Assembly: GCA_027943245.1 (NCBI GenBank)
Contig: JANDJZ010000017.1
Location: 1-64,000, forward strand
Direction: 5' to 3'
From: Acanthamoeba sp. SK_2022b
Taxonomy: Eukaryota > Discosea > Longamoebia > Acanthamoebidae
DNA length: 64,000 bases
Position 1 is the first letter of the stretch. The number at the start of each line of letters is the position of its first letter. Under the pieces are notes generated by a model that ran no database searches, had not been told where the DNA came from, and saw only the letters and a program-made list of their open reading frames with translations. Below, in pieces: positions 13,812 to 25,046 of the stretch. The position numbers were made by a program, and so were the translations under genes.

Positions 13812-15815
13812 CTACAGAAGAAGATCGGCTGTGGACAGATCGCCAGCTGGGGGATATGGGTGCAGCATGGGATGGTCATACCAGGCCCAATAGAAATTGA
13901 AGCCGCCAATTCTGCCGAAACAGTCCAACACTTCGCCGCAGAAGAAAAGGCCCTTGTTGGCTTCGATGCCGCTCTCGAGGGTCTCCCAGATGACCTCCTC
14001 CAGACTCACGCCGCCTCCGGTCACTTCGGCCTTCCCGTAGCCCTGGTGCCCTACGCATTCAAACAGAAAAATGCTTGTTACAAAAATCTAGCCAAAATCG
14101 CCTGGCGAATGTCTATAAATAATAAATAACAAATAAGAAAAGAGAAGTCGCAGGGTATACCGGTATAGGGCAGGCGGTAGTGGGTTAACAGGCCGATCAG
14201 TGCCTCTCTTTTTTCCCTGGTGAGGTCGGCCACCCGCTGGTTGGCCACGCCGGCTTCTTCGCACAGAGCGACGGCCAGCCGATGCGGCATCCGTTCGCCC
14301 AACATGTTGCTCACGAGTCGGGTAGCACTCCCGCCCTTGGCCAGGGCCGAGAGGAAGAGGTCGCGCCACACCTCCTCAGACGTGTCGCACCAGTTCACCG
14401 TCGTAGTCACACTCGTTGTCGCTGTCGTCGTCGTCCTCGTTGCGTTATCACTGGCACTCTGATCGGTCACTTGGTGCAATCGTTCGATATCGATCACTGC
14501 GTGGTGCGACAGGTCGAGGATGGAGGGCCCGCTGTAGCCCCTGTGCGTGAAGAGGAAGCCTTAGGAGGGTGAGACTACCCAACACCACGCCTGGCATGAT
14601 GCATAAAGAGGAGGGGGAGAGGGGGAGAAGGAGAGGCGTCGACACGCAAAGCGTTGAGGCAAGCCAGGCTACCTGTGCGATGGGCCGCCGTGCGCGTCGG
14701 GCCGGCTTCGGCAGTGATGCCCACGTTAAGGGAGACCCCCGCTAGCTGGTGCCTGCCCGGATGAGGACCTGAACAAAACGGGCAACCGGCCATGTTGAGT
14801 TCAACTTGGGCTTGATCACAGCAAACTGAGCAAGAACGGCGGGCGGAGAGCAGGCCCATGTGGGGCGGGGAGTCACCTGTGAGCGGGGTGAGGGCGGGAT
14901 AGACGGGTTGAATCGTGTGGCCGAGCGCCTGCGCAAGCTGGTATCCCTTGCCATCCGTGCCGACGGCGGGAAAGCTCTTGCCGCCCATGGCCAGCACGCG
15001 AGGAGCGCGGTACTGGTCTCCGCCTTCGCCTTCACAACACCACATGCCAGAATCACTGTCTACGTGTGCAAGCCAGCGACCAATGTCAGTCGGGTTGGTC
15101 GCCACTCACGCTGTGGCCGTCGCCTGGCCAGACAGAGAGATGAGGCCGTCAAACGAACCTCGTCGTAGGCGTGTGATGCGTTTGTTGTACTGCAACTCAA
15201 CCCGCTTGTTGAGCGCTACCGCAACGAGCCTGTCCCGCACCTCGCGCGCCGAATTGCTGCGGGGGAACCACTTGCTGGTGTCTTCCTCCATGGCGAGCTC
15301 CAGGCCCACCTCCTCCTCCATCCACCGCCGGCACTCCTCAACGCTCCACGTCGAGAATATTCTGCCGTGTTATTTTTAATTAAAAATAAAAAATATATTA
15401 TTTTAATGGAATAAATAAGTAGTTAATTGAATTGAATTGAATCAGATAAGTACCGCTGTAGAGCCTTGCGTGAGGCTGTGGCCCGCCGCCCGCCTTTGCC
15501 CGAAGCGGCCGCGGTCTGGGCGGTGAAGTAGTCGCGCTCGATGTCAACGGCTGCCGGCAGCACGTTGCAGCGCGAGCCCCCGCTCATGAGAATCTTCTTG
15601 CCTGCTTCCTTCATACCCTCAAGAACGAGCACGCGCCGCTCGGCGCCTTCTCAAACCACAGTGTAAGCATCCCACGCTAATCTCGCGTATCGCTGTGAGT
15701 TAAGCATACCAGCAGCGAAGGAGGCAGCAGTGAGGCCCGCCGCACCGGCACCCAACACAATCGTTTCGTACGTTGGCGTAGCAGTGTGTTGAGCCAGCGA
15801 TCCTCCGGGTCGCAT
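13812..15815 (-). CDS. BaiN/HI0933-type FAD-dependent flavoprotein
   Basis: Predicted NAD(P)/FAD oxidoreductase of a family better known from bacteria; its substrate is uncertain. The N-terminal dinucleotide-binding motif is ETIVLGAGAAGLTAA (about residues 17-31). AGKKILMSGGSRCNV (about 15580-15615) is the family hallmark. Further blocks: LAMGGKSFPAVGTDGKGY (about 14960-15000), PALTPLTG, THRGYSGPSILDLS (about 14530) and, near the C-terminus, TGGGVSLEEVIWETLES and GLFFCGEVLDCFGRIGGFNF. About seven exons, ending at 13812. The ATG at 15815 follows a poly-T stretch ending in CGCAG, which could instead be a 3' splice site with a further 5' exon. Head-to-head with the transporter gene. Confidence 0.85.
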
Positions 15816-15927
15816 CTGCGGTAATTTAAAACCAAAAAAAAAAAAAAAAAAAACAAGAACCCCTCTGGCGCTATTGGTATTCGAGCAGGGAGAACACTCA
15901 AAGATTGAAGTGACAGTCTTAATTGGG
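15816..15927. promoter_or_regulatory. Short divergent promoter region with an A tract
   Basis: 112 nt between the divergent flavoprotein and transporter start codons. Contains an A run at about 15832-15853. No clear TATA box. Confidence 0.4.
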
Positions 15928-16678
15928 ATGGATTCGTTCAGCGAGCCACCTACCTTCTCTCCGCTCGACGACAGCGAGTTCAGCGCAGGCTCTGAGGAGG
16001 ATGGGGAGGGTATAGAAGGCCAATCTGTGCCCATCTCCATCCCTGGAGCGTCCGCCAGCCTGCTAGAGAGGGAGACGAGGCCAGAGGGATCCTCCTACTA
16101 CAATTTCGACAGGATCCTCCACCATCGTCATTCGAATTCGCCACCCAACCCTGCCGATGAGGAACTGATGATCGTGAACAACCGAAGAGACGGGTCAGTG
16201 GTCATCCTCAAGGATGGCGAGACGTTCATTTCTCCCTCCTCACCTCGCTCGTACTCCTTCGATGCCGCTCAGCCCACAGCCGACGTCGTGGACCACGCCG
16301 ACGTGCGAGACGAGAAGGTCACCCTCATCGACGACTACGAACGCGACCACCACGACGATGCCAGCGGGCGTGACATGTTCGTTGAAGAGGGCGGCGGTGA
16401 CGGCGACGATGACGGCGGCGTGGAGGCCACGGAGATGGACCTCGGCGCCGCGGTGGTCGAGCAGGACAGCACCAAGGTGCACTCCGTCTTTGGCCTCGTG
16501 GCGCTGGTCTTCTTCCTCGTGTGCGGCGGTGCCTACGGGACCGAAGACCTCGGCGGCTCCATTCCCCCGCTCTACGCCCTTGCTGGCATCCTCACCATCC
16601 CTTGGGTCTGTCCTCGCTCCTCCTCTTGCTGCTGTTGTGCCGTGGAGTGAGTGTTCACGTGGTGTGGCTCGTCGTGCG

Positions 16679-16730
<52 letters not shown>

Positions 16731-18468
16731 TATGGAGCCTGCCGATGGCGATGATGACAGCAGAGTTGGCGTCGGCGATGCCTTCCCACTCTGGCTTCAT
16801 CCTGTGGGGCAAGCAGGCGTGGGGTCCCCTCATTCCCTTCGTCGATGGATGGATGTACCCGCCCCACTCCACTCCTCCTCCCCGCACGCTCTGCCTTCAT
16901 CTCATCGGTGCCTCTGCCTGCCTGCCTCAACGACCGTCCAGCATGATGGTCGTCGCGATCGTGGACCAAGCCCTCTACCCGCTGATCTTTGTCGACTACC
17001 TTAAGGTTTCTCGCCCCAAGCCAAGCTTTGATTGCGTGGATCGGGGAAAGAGGGGAGGCGGCGAGACACGGCTGACGTGGGGCGGTCGTTGTCGACACCG
17101 CGATGCCGCCACAGGAGGTGGTCTCGTTGAACCCGTGGCAGGCGTATCTGGTGAGCGTGGTGTACATAGGCTTTGCGTGCTTCCTCAACATCATGGGGCC
17201 CAAGATCATCGACAAGACCTCGCAGTTCTTCTCCCTCTCTTCCCTCTTCCCCTTCGTCCTCTTCATCATCCTCGGCCTCTTTTCCTCTCACTTCTCCTTC
17301 GCCACCCTCGTCGACACCTCCAACCGCAAGAGCGACGTGGGCCTCTACCTTTCAGTCTTGATCTGGGCCACCTGCGGCTACGAGTACAGCGGCTTCCTCG
17401 CCGGTTTGCTCCCTCCACCAAAGCGCTATAAATGATTACCGTATGTGAAAATAATTAATATTTTTTGAATTCATATTTTATAAATAAATTTTAGCCTAAT
17501 GGAGTGTTTTTTTTAACAGGGAATGTCAAGGATCCGCAGAGGACATACCCGCTGGCCATGCTCTTCTCGGTGGCGCTGATGCTCGTCACCTACCTCTTCC
17601 CCATCGCCACGGCCATCGCCACGGCCAAGGTTTTTGCCACCACACACCCCCGCGCGCACACAAGCTCGGGTCTCACTGTCGTCTCCTTCCCAGGACTGGT
17701 CGACGGACATCACCCAGGGCGCCTACCCGGTGCTCGCAGAAGAGCTGGGCTTTGGCTCGTGGCTGCTGTACATGATGATCGCCGGAGGACTCGTCAGCAC
17801 CATGGGTGAGCGACTACCCTCTGCTCTCGTATTTTTTTTTGTCATTTTTTCATTTTATTTTATATGGCTGACAACGGGGGAGGACAGGGACGTACAACGC
17901 CTACCTGCACACCTCATCTACGGCACTGCATTCGCTGAGCAAGGACGAGATGGCCCCGTCCGTGTTCCAGTTCGTGCCAGAGCGGTTCGGCACGCCGGTG
18001 GCGGCCATCGTCTTCTTCTCGCTCACCACCTGCGTGTTGGTGCTCTTTGACTTCTCCTACCTGGTCGAGGTTGAGTCCTTCCTCTATGCCTCCCACGCCT
18101 TCCTCCTCTGCGCCACCTTCATCCGCCTGGCCTTCAACCAGCCCCACCTCTCCATTCCCTCCATCCTTCCCTTCGGTCGCGTAGGTAACCTCTCCCCTCC
18201 CCCCAATCTCTCTCTCGCCTACAAGGAGGGGCGGTGTCTGATGGTGGTGGGGAGCGCAGGCGTGCTGGTGTGCGGGTTGACGCCGTCGGTGGTGCTGGTG
18301 GCGATCGTGGCGTCGCTGTTCTACAGCAACTGGCGCATCCCGTTGGCGGGGATGCTCATCGCGGGCATGGGACCACTGTTGTACATGGCCCAGAAGAAGA
18401 TGCCCTCCCTCCAACACCTCGTCGCCGACCGCTGCTACTACCGCTACTTCGCGGTTCGCCAAATGTAA
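15928..18468 (+). CDS. APC-superfamily polyamine/amino-acid transporter (LAT/PUT type)
   Basis: Multi-pass membrane permease. The long cytosolic N-terminus (about 190 residues) is acidic (DGDDDGGVEATEMD). The core begins VFGLVALVFFLVCGGAYGTED, followed by IPWIWSLPMAMMTAELASAMP and IVDQALYPLIFVDYLK. The order and wording resemble plant PUT/RMV polyamine transporters and other LAT proteins. About eleven to twelve hydrophobic segments follow, including NPWQAYLVSVVYIGFACFL, SVLIWATCGYEYSGFLAG and a final LVAIVASLFYSNW region, ending at 18468. At least eight exons. The second acceptor is the end of a CA microsatellite (exon starts 16730). ATG 15928 is preferred because the longer frame upstream has no ATG. 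The substrate is inferred. Confidence 0.85.
16687..16728 (+). repeat. (CA)21 microsatellite that abuts a 3' splice site
   Basis: A perfect CA run ends in ACAG, and the next exon starts immediately at 16730 (ATATGGAGC, coding IWS). The repeat therefore occupies the usual polypyrimidine-tract position. Confidence 0.85.
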
Positions 18469-18651
18469 ACAACAACAAAACAAAAGACGAGGTCATCTTC
18501 ACTATCTCCTTTACATTACCGGCGTTTGTCTTTGGTAAAATAAATAGGCAGCTGAGCTTGACCCAGCAACTCTCGACATACTTACACACCTCCACCATGT
18601 TCATCGCGACCATCGCCCGCCTGATCACCTTCAAAAGAGAGAGAGAGAGGG

Positions 18652-19538
18652 TCACTTGGGGTCGACCACGACGACGGTGTTGTTCTTCGCGGGCGGGGTC
18701 TCGAGTTGCTTGTTGATGCCGCTCACGATTTGTGGGAAGTCCTCGACAAAGAGCTTGCGGAGAGAGCCCTCGACCTGCTCCTGGAGGTAGTCCTTCACCG
18801 ACCCAAAGTCGTCGAAGCTCGACGAGATGTTCACGCTCTGCAGCGGGTCGGCCTTAAACTGGGCGGCGACGTGCGGTATCGACACCTCATCGACGGCGCG
18901 AGACGAGGCGGTGTTGGTGTTCTCGAGGACGAGGCTGCCGTCGCTCCGCGGGTCGCGGGCCGTGGTGCGCTTCTTGATGTTGAGCACGAGGTCCCCGTCG
19001 ATCCGCACCTGCGAGATGGTGATGCGCAGGGGCACCACCATCGGCTCGTGCGCGATGAGGCTGCCCAGGTGTCGCAGCGCCCGCTTGCTCGGCGCTGTCT
19101 TGGCCGAGAACGGGTTTACCTGTGGTGTCGACGCCACGATCAGCGACGCGCACGTGTGGAGGCGCAGCACCGCTCACACCGGGAAGGAAGAGCGCACCTG
19201 CACTTTGGTCTGGAGGGTGATGCTGCCGTTGCCGGCGTAGGCCACCTTGAAGTGACCCTCAAACCCATCCTCAGACACGTCCGGGATGTCCAAGAACTGA
19301 AGTGTGGGTGCCTGGCAGAAAGTGAGGTGCTCGCGATGATGAATGCCTGCTCAGCCAAGAGAAGGCCCGCGGATGGCGGTGAGGCGCGTACAGTGCTGCC
19401 AAGGTTGAGATCGGTAACTCGCATGACGTCACAGATGGCATCAGGGAGCTCGCCTTTGTTCATAACCTCGGTGATTTGTGCCTTGATTTTCTCTAAAGTG
19501 ATCTCATCGAGGGTGGGCCACTCAATTTGAAACGACAT
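18652..19538 (-). CDS. Mdm12-like SMP-domain protein (ERMES complex)
   Basis: Predicted lipid-transfer component of the ER-mitochondria encounter structure. The N-terminus MSFQIEWPTLDEI (ATG 19538), followed by VMRVTDLNLGST and PTLQFLDIPDV, matches the opening of fungal Mdm12 (a Trp-containing first strand, then L-x-V-T-D-hydrophobic-x-L-G). The rest continues as an SMP/TULIP fold: FKVAYAGNGSITLQTKVQ, VPLRITISQVRIDGDLVLNI and a C-terminal VEDFPQIVSGINKQ. Three to four exons give about 240 residues, ending NNTVVVVDPK at 18652. No membrane segment, as expected for Mdm12 rather than Mmm1. A CT repeat follows the stop in the sense direction. Confidence 0.78.
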
Positions 19539-19770
19539 CTTAAGGTCTTTCGATTCCTTGAGCAAATCTGGGAGAATAGAATGACGATGGGGCAGCAAAT
19601 GAACGAATGACTTGCACCTTACGCAATTTCGCGGCAACGCATCGAACGCGGTTCTTCAATCTTCGACGAACACCAGCAGAATTTCAGTTTCCAGCACCTT
19701 TTCTCGGTTTCTCGTGATTTTTCTTTTGTTTAAAATTTGTTTGTATTTACATACAAAGACAGCTGTGGGT

Positions 19771-20725
19771 TCAATCGGTGTCGGCCATGACTCGATACAT
19801 GTGCTCGAGCCGGATGACGTCGTTCGCAAACTCGGCATCTACTTTCCGCCGCTCCTCCTCGATGCCCACCATGAAGTCGGTCTTCACCTTTGCCTCTTCC
19901 TCTTTCCGTTGTCTGCTCTCCGCCTCGTACTTGGACTGTAGCGCGCAGGCAAACGATAAATCACAAGCGTCAAGGAAGGTACGTGCAGTCGAGCTGATGG
20001 CGTGGTACCTGGTTGGCGCTGGCCTTGAGCAGCTGCATGCCTATCATACACGAAATGTTGTGCACTACGAGGAGAGAACGTAATCAATGGAAACTACACT
20101 TCGATGAAGTACAGCTATCCATAGCATCTCGAACCTTGTTGAGTGATATCACCCAGCACATCGCCCACCAGGTCGGTGCATGAGTCCAGCTCCCTGTGCA
20201 CAGTCTGCAGCACCTGTGCCGTGTCCTCGAGCTCCACCTGTGGTCCATCTCCTCTTCGCTCCTTTGTGTACCAGGAATCGCGGGCATCATGATGCCACAT
20301 GGCAGGTGTGAGGTGAGCGCAGGGAGCGAGGCGTAGACTGCGAGGTCAGGTACCTCGAACTCGTATTGGCTGTATTCTAGCTCAGCTCGGAGAGCTGGCG
20401 TAAAGAAGGCGGCAAAGGTATCGCCCACTTCTGCGTCGTTGAACAAATCGTCAGAAATAGCAGAGCCCAAAAGCCAAATTGATCAACAAGGCGAACCTTT
20501 GCTAATGCGTGGCCCGAATGGGAGGGTAGTGCCCATGCCAGTAAGAGACTGTACAAAGGCTGAGCCGCTGCTCGTTCGCGGGCGTCGCCGCTGTGCCGAA
20601 GAGGGAGGTGTTACGGGTGCAGGTGCGCCCCAATCTACTGAATCGGATACTGAGTGGGTCAAGTGAAAGGAAGCCGGTCGATGCTCTATCGAAGGGCTCG
20701 TTCGTGCAGCTGCCCGTCCTTGCAT
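19771..20725 (-). CDS. Small coiled-coil protein, function not recognised
   Basis: Starts MQGRAAARTSPSIEH (ATG 20725) with a Pro/Ser-rich tail through GMGTTLPFGPRISK. A short intron (about 20440-20492) joins this to EVGDTFAAFFTPALRAELEY. Helical segments follow: ELEDTAQVLQTVHRELDSC, LVGDVLGDITQQ, MQLLKASANQ and finally KVKTDFMVGIEEERRKVDAEF and RLEHMYRVMADTD (TGA at 19771). Five to six exons. The final charged helix and overall size are reminiscent of a BLOC-1/BORC-type subunit, but this is weak. Exon structure at the 5' end is the least certain part. Confidence 0.5.
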
Positions 20726-20965
20726 TTTAGTCTGACAATCTCCTACGTCCTCCTACCCGCTTCTTCGCCAGCCACTTCCTTGTGCTCTATATTTGTTTCT
20801 TTTCTTTTTTGCTTTCCCGAGCAGCCGCACGAACGGGGAAAAGGAAGGAAAGCCTCTCGCGCAACAACCCACTCATAATTGGAGTGGGGCGAAGGAGACC
20901 TAGGCACTGAGGATCTTCCCCATGTTCTACAACGATGAACGCTCACACGGTGCGGGACATCTCAC

Positions 20966-23900
20966 TTAGAGCCGGGCGAGACGATCGAGAAACTGGCCGA
21001 ACGCGAGCGGGTCCTTGAGGAGGAAGGACGCCGAGCCAAACTTCTTGCCCACGAGACACGAGAAGAGGTCCACCTCCGGGTTCTGGCCAGCAATGGCCCC
21101 GTGATCCACCGCTGTTGTGCCCACGTACAGCGCATAGTCGACCAGCGCTCCCTCGGCAGCGACATCCCGCAATACTCGGTTCAGCTACGCACAACACATA
21201 CACACAGCATACACACGAAGTACATCAGGACAGGATGCTTGTCGAAAAGATGAGAGGAGGGAGAGGAATGGCGTACCACCGACGATGGGTTGACGTCGTG
21301 GTTGCGCACGAGGATGGTCTTGTTGTCGATGCTGACCTCGATGGGCCACTTGCCAAAGTTGTTGTCCATGTGCAGCCGCAGGGCCCGCGCCTGCGACTCG
21401 CCGTAGAACGGGTCTGCGTTGCGGTAGTTCCAAGTGAAGTAGGTGCCGTGGCACTCGAGCTTGCTCCCTCGCGTCCGCTCCGAGAAGAAGTCAAAGATGG
21501 GCCGCACCGCGTCCATCCACGAGCTGTCCCCCAGGTACTGCGTGCGCCACCCGTTCCTGTCCATTGGCAGCGAGCTCAGCGACGGCGTGCGGCGAAGGAG
21601 ACCCGACTGCTTGTTTTCCTCCTGCTCCTCCGAGATGATGTCCAGCACGCGCCTGGCGTGTGAGCGCGAGAGTCGGGGAGAGAGTGAGAGACAAGCTCGG
21701 GGGCAGGCAGGGGCGGCGGCAGCTCGAAGGAACGTACTTGAGAGGCCGGTAGTAGAACCCGTGCTCGGCGAGCAGGGCCACATCAAGCCCCCCAAAGTGC
21801 TCCTCCATGGTGTCCCTCGTGTTGCCGCTGACGATCACCACAATGTTGCGTGGATTGTCGCTGAGCTTCTTCAGCAGGCTCAGCACGCCGTTCGACGGTT
21901 TCGACTGCGCGTGAAGGCTCTGTAACGCATCACAAGTCGCGCATTCAGCAGATGACCTCCCGTTAAGGTGCGTCCGCGTGGGATTCGGTTGATCCGAAAC
22001 AAAACAATAGGATAAGGGGAGTAACATACCAAGACGCCGTCAGACTGGAAGACGAGGAGGCGCTTCTTGTTCTGGGTGTATCGCTTGAGTATGTGATAAA
22101 TAGGGACCGATTTCTCGAGCAGCATTTGTACAGACATCGTCTCGCTGACCAGCGACTCGATGAAGCTCGTGCCCCAGAAGGCCGATGTGTGTTTAGATAC
22201 AAATCTATACAGTGTGTTGTGCCTCTCCGCTCGATCTGCACGCAGTCACGCGGCCACGCAGAGCCATCAGCCAACTCGTCCATATCATTGCGCCTTTTGC
22301 GGGAGGTCGTGGGGCGAGTAAAGCGATGCAAAGCGCTCGAACCTGAAAGAGTGAGCGAAAGGGCTTTGTTGATGCCAGTAGCGACGTCCCTCGGGTTCCA
22401 AGGGTTGATGAGGATGCTTCCGCTGAGCGATTGAGCGGCCTGCAACAACGTTTATCGCAGCAAACATTGGGTGGAGGGGAGGTAGGGATCGTAAGCCAAG
22501 CGTCCACCAACACCACGCCGGTCAAGCGTCGTACCCCGGCAAACTCGGAGATGATGAGCGCGCCCTTGCGCTCCTTCTGACAAACGATGTACTCCTCGGC
22601 AACCAGGTTCATGCCATCGCGCAGTGAAGTGATCAAGACGGCATCCGCTGTTGACCGCCCGCTTCGGTGAGCAAAATCGAAAACCAGCGTCGCGGTCCAC
22701 AGAGAGGGACACTCGAGAGGAGGAGGGTACCGAGCGTGTAGAGGGCGCACAGTTCGGTGAAGTTGACCGAATGGTACAGGTAGTGAATGGGCTGGTGCTC
22801 CAGAGAGCCGTACTCCATGTTGATCCTACCCACCATCTGGTCGACAACTACACGTGCAGAAGAACAGACTCGACCCTTCAGCTCAAGGTAGGGAATGTTA
22901 CCGAGCGAGCGAACAAGAGCAAGAGCAACCTTTCTTCAGCTTCTGGTATTCGGGCACGTCCTCGCGGCTAGGCACGGCCACCTGGATGAGCACCACCTTC
23001 TGTCGCCACTCGGGGTGCTTGGACAAGAACAGCTCGTAGCCCTCGAGCTTGTGTGGCAGACCCTGGAGTTCAAACAGAAGGGACACGGTCGCCATTGAGC
23101 ACGCGGCAGCCAGGCGGACACGAGTGGCGGGCGATCACACCTTGATGTAGTCCAGCCGGTCTACGCCGAGGATCACCTTCTTCCCCGCGAAGCGTTGGTA
23201 CAATTCGCTCAGGCGCTCCTTCACCGGCGTCGTGATGAGAGTGCGCTCGAACTCGGCCACGTCGATGCCCACAGGGAACACCCGCACTGCATTCCCGAGC
23301 ACGAGTGAGCAGACGGCGGAATGTCAGGCCGAGCGAGGACCGAATGGGGGGGCAACGCACCTGGAACTCGCCTATCCTTGTAGATGACGGCCTGGAACTG
23401 GGTCTCGGCGCCCAATATGCGGGTGCAGGTCTTCAAGAAGTGCTCCGAGTAGTCCCACGTGTGAAAGCCCACGAGGTCGCACGAGAGCACGCCCTCTAGC
23501 AGCTGCGCGCGGCACGGCAGGATCTTGTAGACCTCGCTCGACGGAAAGGGGATGTGCAAAAAGAAGCCTGTGTGCACAGGAAGGATGTGAGTGGTCGAGC
23601 CTCACCGCTCGGCAGCTGAGCGAACAGCAGCGCTTGGTCAAGCGTGGGCACCCATGTTGGCCGTGGGGATTTGTTGGCGAATCGCAAGCGGCATCAACAT
23701 CAGATGGTAACTGGAGACAGAGAGGGCGTGAGTGGTGCTCAGGAAATAGCTACAGCTGCGCACTTGAAGGAATGAGAGAGAGAGAGAGAGAGAGGGACGA
23801 CGCACTCATGGATCCAGATCATGTCGCCCTCCTGCCAGATGCTGGTGACCGCCTGCGCGAAGAGCTCGTTGGCTCGCGCGTAAGCTTCGTACAAGCTCGC

Positions 23901-24379
23901 ATTAAACTTGATGGTATCGATGTAATGGAACAGCGGCCACAGGACACCATTGGAGAATCCTTCAACCGCGCACACATAGTCGACTGGCAGTCAGTGCCAC
24001 TGAGCGCTCGCGTAGAGCATAGTGGAGGTGGAAGACCAGTACCGTTGTAGAAGTCCTCCATGAGTTCAAAGTTCATCCACACGGGGATGCAGGAGTACTC
24101 CTCAAACAGCTTCCGCTCCATCTCGCGACGCTCGGCCTTGTCGTCCACGTAGACGCCCGGCCATCCGATCCACACAAAGCGAGACGTGTTCTTAATGCCC
24201 GAGAGAGCCGTCACCAGGCCGCCCGAGCTTTTGTTGTAGGTCCACCCGCCGTTCTTCTGCTTGACGCAAGTCACCGGCAAGCGATTGCTGACAATGACTA
24301 GCCTCTGCAGCTGGCTCAAGGGATCCGAAGAAGGCGCGAGAGGACTGGGCAATTGATCGTGCTCCGTGCTCGTGGCCAT
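20966..24379 (-). CDS. Trehalose-6-phosphate synthase with a degenerate phosphatase domain (TPS/TPP paralogue 1)
   Basis: The GT20 synthase domain makes trehalose 6-phosphate from UDP-glucose and glucose 6-phosphate. Conserved pieces: VSNRLPV (about 24280), FVWIGWPG, FSNGVLWPLFHY, HDYHL (spliced, 23810/23710), GVDRLDYIKG (about 23160) and LRDGMNLVAEEY (about 22600), so the known synthase positions look intact. The C-terminal HAD phosphatase domain is present but altered. The nucleophile motif DxDGT reads QSDGV (22032-22052), and the last motif reads YVGTTAVD where GDDxTDE is expected. About fourteen exons, ending at 20966. Likely an active synthase with a regulatory or structural phosphatase-like domain. 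Confidence 0.92.
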
Positions 24380-25046
24380 GTCTTCGTGTTGGTGAGGATC
24401 ACGATTAATTGAGATCCCTGCTTACAGAAAATATACACGTGGATGGAGGTTGCGCGACGATTAGTGGGCACTGGTCGCAGCGAGCTATCACCGTAAGGGC
24501 ATCTGGAGCCACAAATCGTGCTAGCTGGACAAGCTCTGTCAGACCGCGGACGAAACAATGCCACAAAACCTTTTTTTTTTGATGAAAAAAAAAACATAAA
24601 ATAACCGATATAATACGAGACACCACAAGAAGAGGGCAAGCACAAGACCTTGGCTGTGGGCGAGGATACGAGGACAAATGCAGGAGGAGCGATGCTCACT
24701 CGTGTGATGGCAATAACTGCAGCGGTCCACAGGTGGTGTCAGCTGAGACAAGGAAGTTCCTGGTAGTGTGGTGTCCTCGCTGTGGTGGGACTACGGCCAG
24801 GATGCGAGCAAGAGAGCAAGGAGAAAGGCAGCTGCGACAGAGGTGTACGCTCTCGTCTGGACTGGCACGGCGCGTGGGGTAAGCTCTGTCCAGTGCTGGA
24901 GACCATCCCACGGAATCTTGACCTTTTTCGAATGAATTCTAGCAAGGCATGTCAGCTATGCGCCTGACGGGCGGTGGGTTTGGGCTGTTTGCTTGGGCAC
25001 TTTACCCCGTCCCACCGCACACAACAAAGGCGTCTTCATTTGGACG
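24380..25046. other. Spacer upstream of TPS/TPP paralogue 1
   Basis: No gene seen. It should hold the TPS promoter and 5' UTR and the 3' UTR of the tRNA deaminase gene. A T9/A9 homopolymer pair sits at about 24570-24596. Small open frames here lack codon bias and family resemblance. Confidence 0.5.
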
